64,000 nucleotides of DNA from Amycolatopsis sp. CA-230715 (GCF_018736145.1 NZ_CP059997.1:3781501-3845500), one strand, 5' to 3'; positions 42,213 to 51,340 are shown, counted from the stretch's first letter. Notes: generated by a model not told the origin, from the sequence alone. Made by a program: numbers and translations.

Positions 42213-42637
42213 GCTTCCTATCTGAACTCGGCGACATCCTCGCCCGCCACCTGGCCGCGGCAGGGGCCGGCGTTTACCGGCCCGACGGGGTCTACGCGCC
42301 CGGCGAGACCGGCATCGTGTTCGGCGCCATACCGGCCGAGCCGCCGCGGGTGGTCGCGCTGCTGCTGTACCCGCTCACTGCGGATACGGACGCCGACGCC
42401 GAGTACGGCCTGCGCATCCGGTACCGCTCGGCCGGCCAGGACCCGCGCGACGCGCTCGACATGGTCGACATCGCGTTCGACGCGCTCGCCGGTGCCGGCG
42501 AGCAGCAACTCGGCCTCGCCGTCCACCTGATCACCCGCGAGACCTCAAACCCCAGCGGCACCGACCAAAACGGCCGCTACCTGCACACCGACACCTATCA
42601 GGTTCGGGCACATCACCCGACCATGTTCAGACGGTAG
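42209..42637 (+). CDS. Tail terminator protein
   Basis: A 142-aa protein (FLSELGDILARHLAAAGAGV, LLLYPLTADTDADAEYGLRI, RDALDMVDIAFDAL, QVRAHHPTMFRR) with the size, fold pattern and position of siphovirus tail terminators that cap the tube. GTG 42209 overlaps the gp10-like stop. Confidence 0.7.
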   Translation: MSFLSELGDILARHLAAAGAGVYRPDGVYAPGETGIVFGAIPAEPPRVVALLLYPLTADTDADAEYGLRIRYRSAGQDPRDALDMVDIAFDALAGAGEQQLGLAVHLITRETSNPSGTDQNGRYLHTDTYQVRAHHPTMFRR

Positions 42638-42659
42638 GCGATACCCGTAAGTTGACTAC

Positions 42660-43286
42660 ATGCAAACCGGACAAGTCTCCATATGGATACCGATTATCGT
42701 AGGAATCATCGGCTTAATCAGCGTGATCAGCGGCCAACTAGTGAACGCATGGCGAGAGGATCGGCGGCTACGCCGAGACCAAGAACGCGAAGAAATCCGA
42801 TGGAACCGGGAACTCAAAAAAGAGTTCAAGAAGCAAAAATTAGAAGACTCGTCCCACTGGCGAGACAAGAGGTTTCACCTCTACACGGAGCTACTATCCT
42901 TTACCAGGGAAGCATTTAGGATCACATCAGTCCGATTGATGGAGCTAAAAACGGGGGAAATACGCTCAGGAGATAGCTCTCACCTACCCGTCAGAGACCG
43001 CCTATACGACAGCCTGAGTAAGCTTGAAGAAATGCAGCGGGACGTGACATTGCTGTCTGCCACAACTTCCGCAAGGAATAGAATAAACGAGATCCTTGAC
43101 GGGCTTAGCGAATACATCACAAGGGTTGTCGACATACAAAGAGGGGTCGCCAACGTTAGCGCACATCACATAGGCGGCGTTAACCAAATTATCGAAAATT
43201 TAGTACTGATCATACGTGAAGATCTTCGAATCTCTCACGATGACGAGGAGGAAATCTATGGCGCTGCGCTCCATGCTGGCGAGTGA
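42660..43286 (+). CDS. Membrane-anchored cargo protein inserted in the tail module
   Basis: A 208-aa protein with an N-terminal transmembrane helix (VSIWIPIIVGIIGLISVISG) and a long charged cytoplasmic coiled coil (WREDRRLRRDQEREEIRWNR onward). The gene is AT-rich compared with all neighbours (codons such as AAA, ATA, TTA). It overlaps the tail-tube gene by 29 bp, so the insertion kept the GAGGAGG ribosome site of that gene within its own last codons. A membrane location suggests superinfection exclusion, but this is inference. Confidence 0.7.
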   Translation: MQTGQVSIWIPIIVGIIGLISVISGQLVNAWREDRRLRRDQEREEIRWNRELKKEFKKQKLEDSSHWRDKRFHLYTELLSFTREAFRITSVRLMELKTGEIRSGDSSHLPVRDRLYDSLSKLEEMQRDVTLLSATTSARNRINEILDGLSEYITRVVDIQRGVANVSAHHIGGVNQIIENLVLIIREDLRISHDDEEEIYGAALHAGE

Positions 43287-43776
43287 TTGGGTACTCGAGA
43301 TCGACGCGTCGACAAACGCAACGGCCCCACAGTGGACGCCCGTCCGTGGGCTGTCGAGCTTCTCGGAGTCCAGCGACGACAACACCGAGGATGACGCGAC
43401 GAACGACGCGCCTGGCTGGGGTTCGGACGTCATCACGCAGCGAAAATGGAAGATCGAGGCCGAGGGCAAGCGCAAGCGCGACACCAAGGCCAGCACCTAC
43501 ACCCCGGACGCGGGACAGGAGTTCATCCGCAAGGCCGCCCGGAAGGTAGGTTTCGAGGCCGACGTGCATGTGCGCTGGTACCGGCGCGATGGCTCGCCGG
43601 ATGCATCCGAGGGATGGGCGCAAGTGTCCGAGTTCGAGAAGGGCGGCGAGACGACCGACCTCGAGCCGTTCAACTTCACGTTGCTGGGCCAGGGCGCGCC
43701 GCTCGAAATCGCCAACCCCGTGACCGTCCCGCCTGCCGGCGCGGCGGCCGCCTCGACCGCGAACGGGGGTAAGTGA
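43258..43776 (+). CDS. Major tail tube protein
   Basis: A 172-aa protein (MALRSMLASDWVLEIDASTN, WTPVRGLSSFSESSDDNTED, TQRKWKIEAEGKRKR, ADVHVRWYRRDGSPDASEGW) matching actinophage major tail proteins. ATG 43258 has GAGGAGG seven bases upstream; the open frame from 43216 belongs to the overlapping cargo gene. Its stop overlaps the tail chaperone start. Confidence 0.85.
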   Translation: MALRSMLASDWVLEIDASTNATAPQWTPVRGLSSFSESSDDNTEDDATNDAPGWGSDVITQRKWKIEAEGKRKRDTKASTYTPDAGQEFIRKAARKVGFEADVHVRWYRRDGSPDASEGWAQVSEFEKGGETTDLEPFNFTLLGQGAPLEIANPVTVPPAGAAAASTANGGK

Positions 43777-44321
43777 TGGCGTATCGGGATCTCGACGAGC
43801 TGCTCGACGGCGGGCTCGAGCTGCCCATCGGCGGCAAGGTCTACGCCGTACCACCAGTCGACGCCGAGACCGGTCTGCGCTTGCAACGGCTGCACGACTG
43901 GATGTTCGGTGTAGCGGCCGCGGTCAAGGCGCACGAGGACGACCCCGACGCCGGCGAGCTGTCGGTGCCCGAACCGGGCGGCGAGCTGCTGAGCGACGCG
44001 CAAGAAATCGACATGTACCGCAAGTCGCTCGGTACCGCCTACGACGAAATGCTCGCCGACGGCGTCGCGTGGCCGCGGTTCAAAGTCGCTGGCATGACGG
44101 CGTTTCTGCACCACACGCAGAGCGCCGAGGCCGCCGAGGCGTACTGGAACACCGGCGGCCGCCCGGAAGCCTCGGCGGGGAATCGGGCGAGCCGTCGAGC
44201 GGCGGCCCGATCGACCCCGCAACGGGCATCCGCGAGTGGTACGAGCCGGACACGGAAGGCGGCGCCGGCGACGGCCCGCAGTGGCGGCAAATCCTCGAGC
44301 GCTGGTCGCTCGTCGAGCTAG
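43776..44321 (+). CDS. Tail assembly chaperone, zero-frame product
   Basis: A 181-aa protein (MAYRDLDELLDGGLELPIGG, VDAETGLRLQRLHDWMFGVA, SLGTAYDEMLADGVAWPRFK). It corresponds to gpG-type chaperones that bind the tape measure protein. The last 45 residues, after NTGGRPEASAG, are low-complexity Ser/Arg-rich, as expected of a frame that matters only up to a frameshift site. The -1 frame continues with a well-structured domain at 44180-44479. Confidence 0.8.
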   Translation: MAYRDLDELLDGGLELPIGGKVYAVPPVDAETGLRLQRLHDWMFGVAAAVKAHEDDPDAGELSVPEPGGELLSDAQEIDMYRKSLGTAYDEMLADGVAWPRFKVAGMTAFLHHTQSAEAAEAYWNTGGRPEASAGNRASRRAAARSTPQRASASGTSRTRKAAPATARSGGKSSSAGRSSS

Positions 44322-44479
44322 ACCTGCACGAAATCTACGCCGTCGACATCGAGGCGCCCGGCCTGCTGCGCGCCCGTTCGTGGCGCTGGCTGCGCATCCG
44401 CATCGCCGGCCTGTTCTCCACCGACGCCAGTCGGTTACGTCGCGCGCTGTACCCGGAGGCTGACCGCCCCCGCCCTTGA
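44177..44479 (+). CDS. Tail assembly chaperone, -1 frameshift extension (gpGT-like)
   Basis: Codon GGG at 44178-44180 can slip back to GGG at 44177-44179 in the run GGGGAA. This joins the chaperone to a 99-codon extension (ESGEPSSGGPIDPATGIREW, WRQILERWSLVELDLHEIYA, RARSWRWLRIRIAGLF). The extension has no good start codon, lies directly before the tape measure gene, and is -1 relative to the chaperone, which is the standard siphovirus arrangement. The slip site is inferred. Confidence 0.7.
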   Translation, partial: GESGEPSSGGPIDPATGIREWYEPDTEGGAGDGPQWRQILERWSLVELDLHEIYAVDIEAPGLLRARSWRWLRIRIAGLFSTDASRLRRALYPEADRPRP

Positions 44480-44500
44480 CTGAGCAGCGGGCGGGGGTGG
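44464..44500 (+). promoter_or_regulatory. Hairpin covering the tape measure ribosome site
   Basis: CCGCCCCCGCCC (44464-44475) pairs with GGGCGGGGGTGG (44489-44500) around a 13-base loop. The loop holds the stop codon of the chaperone extension. The right arm contains the G-rich Shine-Dalgarno region of the tape measure GTG at 44507. Ribosomes ending on the frameshifted frame would open it, coupling the two. Confidence 0.5.
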
Positions 44501-44506
44501 TCCCCC

Positions 44507-46912
44507 GTGGCGCTCACCATCGGTGAGCTTGTCGGTTACCTCCGCATCGACGACAAGGGCGTCGCCGGCAAGCTCGCGCAGGCCCGAGCGAGGTTCGCGG
44601 CCGCGGCACGCGACACCGACGTCTACGACAACGCGCTCGTGCGCGCGGGCAAGTCCGCGGCCAGCATGGCGAACTCGGCCGGCGCGAGCGCGCTCAAGAT
44701 CGGGGCACTCGCCGGCGCCGCGAACCTCGCCGGCGGGGCGCTCGGCGCTCTCGGCGGGGGGCTCGTCACCGCGTCCGGCGCGCTGCTGATCCTGCCGGGC
44801 GCCGCGGTCGCCGGTGGCGCCGCGCTGGTCTCGCTCAAGGTCGGCATGTCCGGCTTCGGCGACGCGATGAAGAACATCGACGACCCGAAGAAGTTCGCCG
44901 AGGCCACCGCGAAACTCGCCCCCGCAGCGCGCGACGCCGCGAACGCCGTGCGCGAGATAAAACCCGCGTGGGACGCGGTGAAAAGCTCGGTACAGCAAGA
45001 ACTTTTCTCCGAGATGGGGTCGGTTGTTCGCCAGCTCGGCGGACAGTACATGCCGATTCTCAAGCGCGGCATGACCGACGTCGCCTCGAGCTTCGGTGTC
45101 GGCGCCGCCGGCCTGGCCGCGTTCCTGCGCGAGGCGCAGACAGGGCGCGACGTCACGACGATTTTCGACAACAGCTCGACCGCGGTGTCGAACCTGGCCG
45201 AGACTGCGCGGCCGCTCGCGCAGGTGTTCCGCGACGTGGCGACCGTCGGCTCGACTGTGTTCGCCGACCTCACCACCGGCGCCGGCTCGGCCGCCGAGCG
45301 GTTCGCCGCGTTCATCGCGCAGGCCCGGCAGTCCGGGCAGCTCGAGGCGTGGATGCGCAACGGGCTCAACGCGCTACAGCAGCTCGGCCAGCTCGCCGGC
45401 AACGTCGGCGGCATCGTCGCCGCTGTCTTCCGGGCGATGTCGACGAACGGTGTGTCGACGCTCGACGTGCTCGTGCAGGCAACCGGCGCCGTGCGGGAGT
45501 TCCTCAACTCCGCGCAGGGCGCCACCCTGCTACAGCAGATTTTCGGCGGCATCGCCGCGGCCGGCCGCGGCTTGGCCCCTGTGTTCGCCGAGGTCGGCCG
45601 CGTGCTGGTGTCCGATGTCGGACCGGCGATTGCCGTGCTCGGTCCGCAGCTCGGCGCCGCGCTCGCCTCCCTGGCCCCCGCGGTCGCCCCGCTCGGTCGG
45701 GTGCTCGCTGCCCTGGCCCCGGTGGTCGGCGCGGTCGCGCAGAGCTTGGCCGGCGGGCTGGCCTCGGCGATCGTGGCACTCGAACCGGCCGTCGTGGCGC
45801 TCGCTCCCGGGCTCGCGACCCTGGCCGGCCAGATCGGCACCGTTCTCGCTACCGCGCTCCAGCTCGCCGGCCCCCTGCTCGCGCTGCTCGCCGGTTTCCT
45901 GTCCGACAACATGACGTGGCTAGGCCCGCTGGCTCTGGCCGTTGGCACTGTCGCCGTCGCGATAGGTCCGCTAGTGTCCATTGTGGGCGCTCTGTCGTCC
46001 GCTTTTCGCGTAGCTACAACGGTTTTCAACGCGCTACGGGTAGCGATGCTGGCTAACCCGTTCCTCGCGATCGTGGCCGCGGTAGTCGCGCTGGCTATCT
46101 TGATCATCTCGAATTGGGACACGATCAAGGCAGCCCTAGCGGCTGCCTGGGAGTGGATCAAGAGCACAGCCTCGGCCATTTTTGGGGCTATAGCTGACTT
46201 TTTCTCCGGAATCTGGTCCACGATCACCGGCGCCGTCTCGGCCGCCTGGGACTTCATCACCGGCCTCGTCTCCGGCGCACTGAACTTTGTCCGCTCGACT
46301 GTCCAAAATGGACTAAATGCTGTGCTGGGATTTTTCCGCAATATTTGGTCGAGTGTGTCCGACGCCGTCTCAAATGGAGTGTCGACCGTACTGTCGTTCG
46401 TCGGCAGCCTACCCGGCCGAGCGCTGTCGGCGCTAGGCAACTTCGGTTCGCTGCTGATCTCGATCGGTGGCGACCTGCTGCGCGGACTCTGGAACGGCAT
46501 TTCCGGCGCCGCCGATTGGCTCTGGTCCAAGGTAAAGAGCTTCTTCGGCTCGCTGCTTCCCGGATGGGTCAAGGACATGCTCGGTATCTCGAGCCCGTCG
46601 AAGGTGTTCGCCGACATCGGCCGTTGGATACCGCCCGGCCTCGCCGGCGGTATCGACAAGGCGGCCGGCGTCGCGACGCGCTCGGCGTCCGACCTGGCCT
46701 CGCGTGTGTCCGCCACGATGGCGGACGGTCTGAACACTCCGGCGCTCGCGTTCGCGGGCGCGACTGGAACGGGGTCCGGTGCGGCCGCCGGTACGTACGC
46801 GGCGACTGGAAGCCGTGCGACTGTCCACATTGACCAGTTTCACGCGACCCCGGCGCAGTCGCCGGCCGACATCGCCGGAGAACTGGACTGGTTGAGCCGC
46901 GGGGGTGGGTAG
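44507..46912 (+). CDS. Tape measure protein
   Basis: An 801-aa protein, Ala/Gly-rich and helical. Hydrophobic segments occur in the middle (VASLAPAVAPLGRVLAAL-like region) and at about residues 470-550 (AIGPLVSIVGALSSAFRVAT, PFLAIVAAVVALAILIISNW). A C-terminal repeat region (WSTITGAVSAAWDFITGLVS, NIWSSVSDAVSNGV) ends in DMLGISSPSKVFADIGRWIP, a motif of many tape measures. The length predicts a tail of about 110-120 nm. The first hundred residues are soluble and helical. Start GTG 44507. Confidence 0.93.
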   Translation: MALTIGELVGYLRIDDKGVAGKLAQARARFAAAARDTDVYDNALVRAGKSAASMANSAGASALKIGALAGAANLAGGALGALGGGLVTASGALLILPGAAVAGGAALVSLKVGMSGFGDAMKNIDDPKKFAEATAKLAPAARDAANAVREIKPAWDAVKSSVQQELFSEMGSVVRQLGGQYMPILKRGMTDVASSFGVGAAGLAAFLREAQTGRDVTTIFDNSSTAVSNLAETARPLAQVFRDVATVGSTVFADLTTGAGSAAERFAAFIAQARQSGQLEAWMRNGLNALQQLGQLAGNVGGIVAAVFRAMSTNGVSTLDVLVQATGAVREFLNSAQGATLLQQIFGGIAAAGRGLAPVFAEVGRVLVSDVGPAIAVLGPQLGAALASLAPAVAPLGRVLAALAPVVGAVAQSLAGGLASAIVALEPAVVALAPGLATLAGQIGTVLATALQLAGPLLALLAGFLSDNMTWLGPLALAVGTVAVAIGPLVSIVGALSSAFRVATTVFNALRVAMLANPFLAIVAAVVALAILIISNWDTIKAALAAAWEWIKSTASAIFGAIADFFSGIWSTITGAVSAAWDFITGLVSGALNFVRSTVQNGLNAVLGFFRNIWSSVSDAVSNGVSTVLSFVGSLPGRALSALGNFGSLLISIGGDLLRGLWNGISGAADWLWSKVKSFFGSLLPGWVKDMLGISSPSKVFADIGRWIPPGLAGGIDKAAGVATRSASDLASRVSATMADGLNTPALAFAGATGTGSGAAAGTYAATGSRATVHIDQFHATPAQSPADIAGELDWLSRGGG

Positions 46913-47796
46913 TGGCTGCTGGGGACCTGATCACCCGCGACGGACAACTCGAGTGGCACGGCGAGCTACTCGGCGCCGGTACGGCCTACGGGTGGCGCGC
47001 TCTCGACGGCTGGCTCGACCTGCCGCAGATGCGCGGCGGCGACATCGACCGGCCCGGCCAACATGGCGCGTTCCCGGGGCAGTTGCTCGCGCAGTCCCGC
47101 ACCGTCACCTACTCGTATGTGATCTCGGCTCGGCGAGCTACCCGCGAGCAGTACGCGGCTGCGGTCGCCCGGTTGCGTGCCATCACCACGCCGAGCGAGA
47201 ACCCCGACGAGGAACCGCTCGTGATCCGGCTCGACGGTCGGCGCTGGCAGGCGCTCGCCCGGTGCACGCGCCGGTCGGTGCCGACCGGGCTCGAGTACGA
47301 CGTCGGCTACGTCGCCGGCGCGCTGCAATGGGTCGCCACCGATCCCCGGTTGCTCGAACTGCCCGGCTTCACCGCGTCGACGATGCTCGGCGCGACGGAT
47401 TCCGGCGGGCTCGGCTTCCCGGTGCGGTTCCCGATGCCGTTCGGCGCCGCTGCCCGTGGCGGGGTGATCACGTGGACGAACACCGGCACGGCCGAGGCGT
47501 GGCCGGTGTGGCGTATCGCCGGCCCGGTCCGCGGTCCGTCCATCACTCGGCGCGATACGGGGCAGGCGCTCGAGTTCGACCCGGATTGGTTCATTCCCGC
47601 GGGGCAAGTCGTCGAGGTCGACACGCTCGCCCGAACCGTGTTGTTCGTCGGCAGCAACGTCTCGGCGTCCGACCGCCTGTTCACCCGAGGATGGTTCAGC
47701 TTCCCGCCCGGCCGAGAGGCACAGGCCGTTTTCGCTTCTGCCGCACCGAGTTCCGACTCTCGCCTGTCGGTGACCGTGCACAACACCGCCATGTGA
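46912..47796 (+). CDS. Distal tail protein
   Basis: A 294-aa siphovirus distal tail-type protein (GYGWRALDGWLDLPQMRGGD-type N-terminus, AFPGQLLAQSRTVTYSYVIS, VIRLDGRRWQALAR, GYVAGALQWVATDPRLL, VITWTNTGTAEAWPVWRIAG). It forms the hub at the tail tip. GTG 46912 overlaps the tape measure stop. Confidence 0.82.
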   Translation: MAAGDLITRDGQLEWHGELLGAGTAYGWRALDGWLDLPQMRGGDIDRPGQHGAFPGQLLAQSRTVTYSYVISARRATREQYAAAVARLRAITTPSENPDEEPLVIRLDGRRWQALARCTRRSVPTGLEYDVGYVAGALQWVATDPRLLELPGFTASTMLGATDSGGLGFPVRFPMPFGAAARGGVITWTNTGTAEAWPVWRIAGPVRGPSITRRDTGQALEFDPDWFIPAGQVVEVDTLARTVLFVGSNVSASDRLFTRGWFSFPPGREAQAVFASAAPSSDSRLSVTVHNTAM

Positions 47797-47811
47797 GACG
47801 GAGGTTTCCTC

Positions 47812-49011
47812 ATGCCCGAGCGCAACTCGTGGGCCGTCGGGTCCACCGATAAACCGCTCATCAGCACCGAAGACGCGCGACTCGCCGTGTCCGCGCTGCT
47901 CATTCCCGGGGCGAACGCCGTCACCGCACGCAACGGCATCCGGCCCGCTCCGGGAACCCCCGGGCGCGTCCACGCGGCCGGCACGGCAAACGGCTCGATC
48001 GTGGTCGAGCCGTTCCAAGGCGCCGTACGCGCTTCCCGCGGTATCGGGTCCTACCTGGTGTCGCTGGATACAGCGAAGACCCTCGACGTGCTCGCCGTCC
48101 CTGCCGATCCAGCGAACGACCGCTACGACCTGGTGATCGCGCAGCAGTCCGACGAGTTCTACCTCGACGCCGCGACACGGTTCGATGTGCGGCTCGTTCG
48201 CGGCAGCGCCTCGGCGACGCCGAGCGACCCCGTGGTCGACGGTTCGCGCGACTGGTTCACGCTCGGCCGCGTCCACGTGATCGCCGGCGCGAACAAGATC
48301 ACCGACGCCATGATCGACCAGCTATCGCCCGGGTGGACGGTCGCCCTCGGCGGGCTGCTGCCCGTCGGCAGCGCCGCCGAGCGCAACGCGCTCGCCGCGT
48401 ATCCCGGGCAGTCGGTCTACCGCATCGACAAGGGATGGAGCGAGGTTTACGACGGCACCGCGTGGCGCGTCCACGGACAGGTGACCGCGGTCGCCCTGTC
48501 CGACATCACCGACCCGTACCCGAGTCAGCTCGTCGTACTCGCCAGCACTGGCCGGCTCTACCGCTGGAACGGCGAGAAGTGGCTCTACGCCGCGATGCTC
48601 AACGGAGCGACCCCGGGCGGCGACTGGACGATCACCACCAACCAGCCGACCTCGAACGCGCCGACTCTGCTCACCTTTCCCCAGATCAACCGGCCACCGG
48701 GCGGCATCACGCTCGCCGGTGGGGTGTTCACCATCGAAGAACCCGGCTGGTGGGACCTCTCGCTGAACCTGCGCTACGGGATCGCTGTCACCGACAAGTA
48801 CGCCATGATCGGCGGCTCGTCCGCGGGGAACCTGTGGGCGAAGGACAGCACAGCCGGCGGCGGCAACAACGTCTCTGCGTCCACCTCGAGGTGGCTCGAC
48901 AAGGGCGCAACGTTCCGGTGCTACGGCTACTCGGGCACGGCGAGCGCAGTCACCAAGGAATCGCCCGGCGACCTGATCAGCGGCTTTACCGCCGTGTGGC
49001 GGGGGCCGTGA
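47812..49011 (+). CDS. Minor tail / baseplate protein
   Basis: A 399-aa protein. The N-terminal part (ALLIPGANAVTARNGIRPAP, VVEPFQGAVRASRGIGSYLV, DRYDLVIAQQSDEFY) is typical of actinophage minor tail proteins. The C-terminal part (GITLAGGVFTIEEPGWWDLS) looks like a C1q/TNF-like receptor-binding domain. GGAGG precedes ATG 47812. Its stop overlaps the next start. Confidence 0.7.
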   Translation: MPERNSWAVGSTDKPLISTEDARLAVSALLIPGANAVTARNGIRPAPGTPGRVHAAGTANGSIVVEPFQGAVRASRGIGSYLVSLDTAKTLDVLAVPADPANDRYDLVIAQQSDEFYLDAATRFDVRLVRGSASATPSDPVVDGSRDWFTLGRVHVIAGANKITDAMIDQLSPGWTVALGGLLPVGSAAERNALAAYPGQSVYRIDKGWSEVYDGTAWRVHGQVTAVALSDITDPYPSQLVVLASTGRLYRWNGEKWLYAAMLNGATPGGDWTITTNQPTSNAPTLLTFPQINRPPGGITLAGGVFTIEEPGWWDLSLNLRYGIAVTDKYAMIGGSSAGNLWAKDSTAGGGNNVSASTSRWLDKGATFRCYGYSGTASAVTKESPGDLISGFTAVWRGP

Positions 49012-50141
49012 TGGCGCTGCCTACGTACACGTTCCTCGTCGCCGACATGCGCAGCGGCAACGTGCTCGACGAGCTGCCTCTGTCCGGCGTCAAGTACAAC
49101 CGGCCGTTGAACGACGCGGGGAAGTTCTCCGGCACGTGGGATCTGGCCCGGCACCCGTCGACGCGCCGGCGTGACCCGTACGAGCTGACGATGCCGGCCC
49201 GGCGCGCGCTCTACGTCCTGCGGGATGACCGGCCGATGTGGGGCGGGCTCATCTGGACCCGCAAATACGACAGCAGCACCGGCACCGTCGAGATCCAGGG
49301 CGCGGACTGGTGGAGCTACTTCGACCACCGCAAGGTGTTGCCGCTGCTGCCCGACCCGGTCGCCGTCGACCGCGTCGCGAAGCTCACCACCCGCTACAAC
49401 GACGCCGAGCAAAACGACATCGCGCGGCGCCTGGTGCAGCTCGCCCAATCGCACGCCGGTGGCGACATCCGGGTCGAGGTCGACGACTCGCAATCGTTCA
49501 TCTACCGCGACCGCGAATACCCCGGCCACTCGCTCACTGACACCGGCGAGGCCCTGCGCCAGCTCTCGCGCGTCATCAACGGCCCCGACATCATGTTCGG
49601 CGTCGCCCCGGGCACCGGCGGCCGCGTCCGTCGCATCATGCGCGTGGGCACGCCGCGGCTCGGCCAGACCGGCACCGCGCACGTGTGGGAGACCGGCGGC
49701 AACATCCTCTCCTACGTCTGGCCGTCGGACGCTACGCGGATGGCAACGCGCACGTTCGCCACCGGTGACGGCATGGCCGAGGGAACCCCGATCGCCGTCG
49801 CCGAGGACACCGCGAAGTACCCGGCGCACTGGCCGTTGCTCGAGTCCGAACAGGGCTACTCGAGTGTGAGCGACGTCGAAACACTGCAAGGTCACGCCGA
49901 CGCCGACCAGCTCGTCGCCCGGTTGCCCGTCGTGCTCCCGACGCTCACCGTCCGCGGCGACACCGCCCCCTACGTCGGCGAATGGGACACCGGCGACGAC
50001 GTCCGCGTCGTCATCCGCGACGCGTTCATGCGCCGCGGACTGGACACCGCAATGCGGATCGTCGACGCGCAGTACGCGCCCGGCGAATCCGTCGAAACCG
50101 TCACCATCACCATGAGCCCGCTCATCGAGGACGCCGCCTAA
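49011..50141 (+). CDS. Tail hub protein, ReqiPepy6 gp37-like
   Basis: A 376-aa protein (YTFLVADMRSGNVLDELPLS, AGKFSGTWDLARHPSTRRRD, MWGGLIWTRKYDSSTGTVEI, WWSYFDHRKVLP, GDDVRVVIRDAFMRRGLD). It resembles the Siphovirus ReqiPepy6 Gp37-like family of baseplate hubs. ATG 49011 overlaps the preceding stop. Confidence 0.75.
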   Translation: MALPTYTFLVADMRSGNVLDELPLSGVKYNRPLNDAGKFSGTWDLARHPSTRRRDPYELTMPARRALYVLRDDRPMWGGLIWTRKYDSSTGTVEIQGADWWSYFDHRKVLPLLPDPVAVDRVAKLTTRYNDAEQNDIARRLVQLAQSHAGGDIRVEVDDSQSFIYRDREYPGHSLTDTGEALRQLSRVINGPDIMFGVAPGTGGRVRRIMRVGTPRLGQTGTAHVWETGGNILSYVWPSDATRMATRTFATGDGMAEGTPIAVAEDTAKYPAHWPLLESEQGYSSVSDVETLQGHADADQLVARLPVVLPTLTVRGDTAPYVGEWDTGDDVRVVIRDAFMRRGLDTAMRIVDAQYAPGESVETVTITMSPLIEDAA

Positions 50142-50890
50142 TGCAGGTCAACCAGCCTTCCAACATCATCGACCGCGTCATCGCCCTTGAACGGGAGTTG
50201 GCCTCCGTGCGCAAGAAAGTCGGCTTGTCCTCGGCCGTCATCGCCCGGGGCGGGTTGACCCTCGTCGACGACAGCTACATCAAAGTGACCGACTCCGACG
50301 GCGTCGAAATCCTCTACATCGGCCCGGATTCCCAAGGCAAGCAACGGTTTGTGCTCCGCCGCGAAGGCGGCGCAACCCTCATGTACACGGCGGGCTCGGC
50401 GCAGTTCGGCCGCGACTTCTGGGCCATGGCCGACTCAACCGGCCGCATCGTCGTGTCCGACAACGCCGAGGTAGGAGTCGGTCTCGCGCGCCCATGGCTT
50501 CCCATTGTCCTGTATCCGATGTTCATCACCCACACCTACAGTTCCGACCCCGCGCTCGGCGAGACCTTCGGCTATATGGACATCGACACCCGGAAGCTCA
50601 GCGGCGAAACGACGTTGTGGGAAGGCCGCGCGTCCGTCTCGCATCCGTGGGTCACCATCGATGGTGTCTGGGGCCAGTCCTTCGATAAACCCGACGTCAC
50701 CTACCGACTCAAGTTCGACGGCACCGAAGTCGGGGCGTGGCGCGTGAACGTCGGCGCCGTCGTAACACGACAAGGCCGGTTCAGCGTGGCCGAGTTCGTC
50801 GGCCGCGACTGGGTCGAAGTCACCTTGACCGCCTCGGCGTCCGGCGCCGGCGCGATCGCCTGCCAAGTCCTTGGCTGCTACTGCATGTAG
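50141..50890 (+). CDS. Minor tail protein
   Basis: A 249-aa protein. A short coiled coil (IIDRVIALERELASVRKKVG) likely trimerises it. A beta-rich shaft (TLVDDSYIKVTDSDGVEILY) and a jelly-roll-like C-terminus (LWEGRASVSHPWVTIDGVWG) follow. It is a probable tail fibre or receptor-binding subunit. The ATG overlaps the hub stop by one base. Confidence 0.65.
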   Translation: MQVNQPSNIIDRVIALERELASVRKKVGLSSAVIARGGLTLVDDSYIKVTDSDGVEILYIGPDSQGKQRFVLRREGGATLMYTAGSAQFGRDFWAMADSTGRIVVSDNAEVGVGLARPWLPIVLYPMFITHTYSSDPALGETFGYMDIDTRKLSGETTLWEGRASVSHPWVTIDGVWGQSFDKPDVTYRLKFDGTEVGAWRVNVGAVVTRQGRFSVAEFVGRDWVEVTLTASASGAGAIACQVLGCYCM

Positions 50891-50926
50891 CCCGAACTAT
50901 CCTATCCCGCAAGGAAAACCGAACCC

Positions 50927-51313
50927 GTGAACCTCGCCGGTCTCGGCGTGCTCGACATCGCCGGGACGGCGGGTGTCGCTGTCGCCGCTTACCTCGTCGT
51001 CCGTCGCGTGTGGACAGCCACGCGCAATGCCGCCCGCGGACTGCGGCGGCTCGGTCACTTCGCCGACGACTGGTTCGGCGAGCCCGAACGCAACGGCTCG
51101 CCGGCGCGGCCCGGCGTCATCGAACGCATTGCCGCCATCGAAACCGACGGCACCGCCACCCGTGACAACGTGCGCGACCTCGTCGAGCGCGTCGAACGGG
51201 TCGAGCACGAGTTGCGCCCCAACTCCGGCGTGAGCTTGCGCGACGCAATCGACCGTGTCGAGAACGCCGTCGCCGACCCAACCGAGCCGCTCAACGACCA
51301 CAAGAACCGTTGA
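50927..51313 (+). CDS. Membrane protein near the lysis genes (DUF2746-like)
   Basis: A 128-aa protein with one N-terminal transmembrane helix (VLDIAGTAGVAVAAYLVVRR) and a C-terminal coiled coil (RDNVRDLVERVERVEHELRP). This resembles the DUF2746 or minor-holin-like proteins near actinophage lysis genes. GTG 50927. A role in lysis is possible but not shown. Confidence 0.6.
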   Translation: MNLAGLGVLDIAGTAGVAVAAYLVVRRVWTATRNAARGLRRLGHFADDWFGEPERNGSPARPGVIERIAAIETDGTATRDNVRDLVERVERVEHELRPNSGVSLRDAIDRVENAVADPTEPLNDHKNR

Positions 51314-51340
51314 CACACAACCCCTTTTCGAGAGGTGACC

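Noticed and set aside
42660..43286. Cargo gene as a normal tail gene
   Set aside because: Base composition, membrane helix and the odd overlap with the tail-tube start differ from every neighbour, and siphovirus tail operons do not need a gene here.
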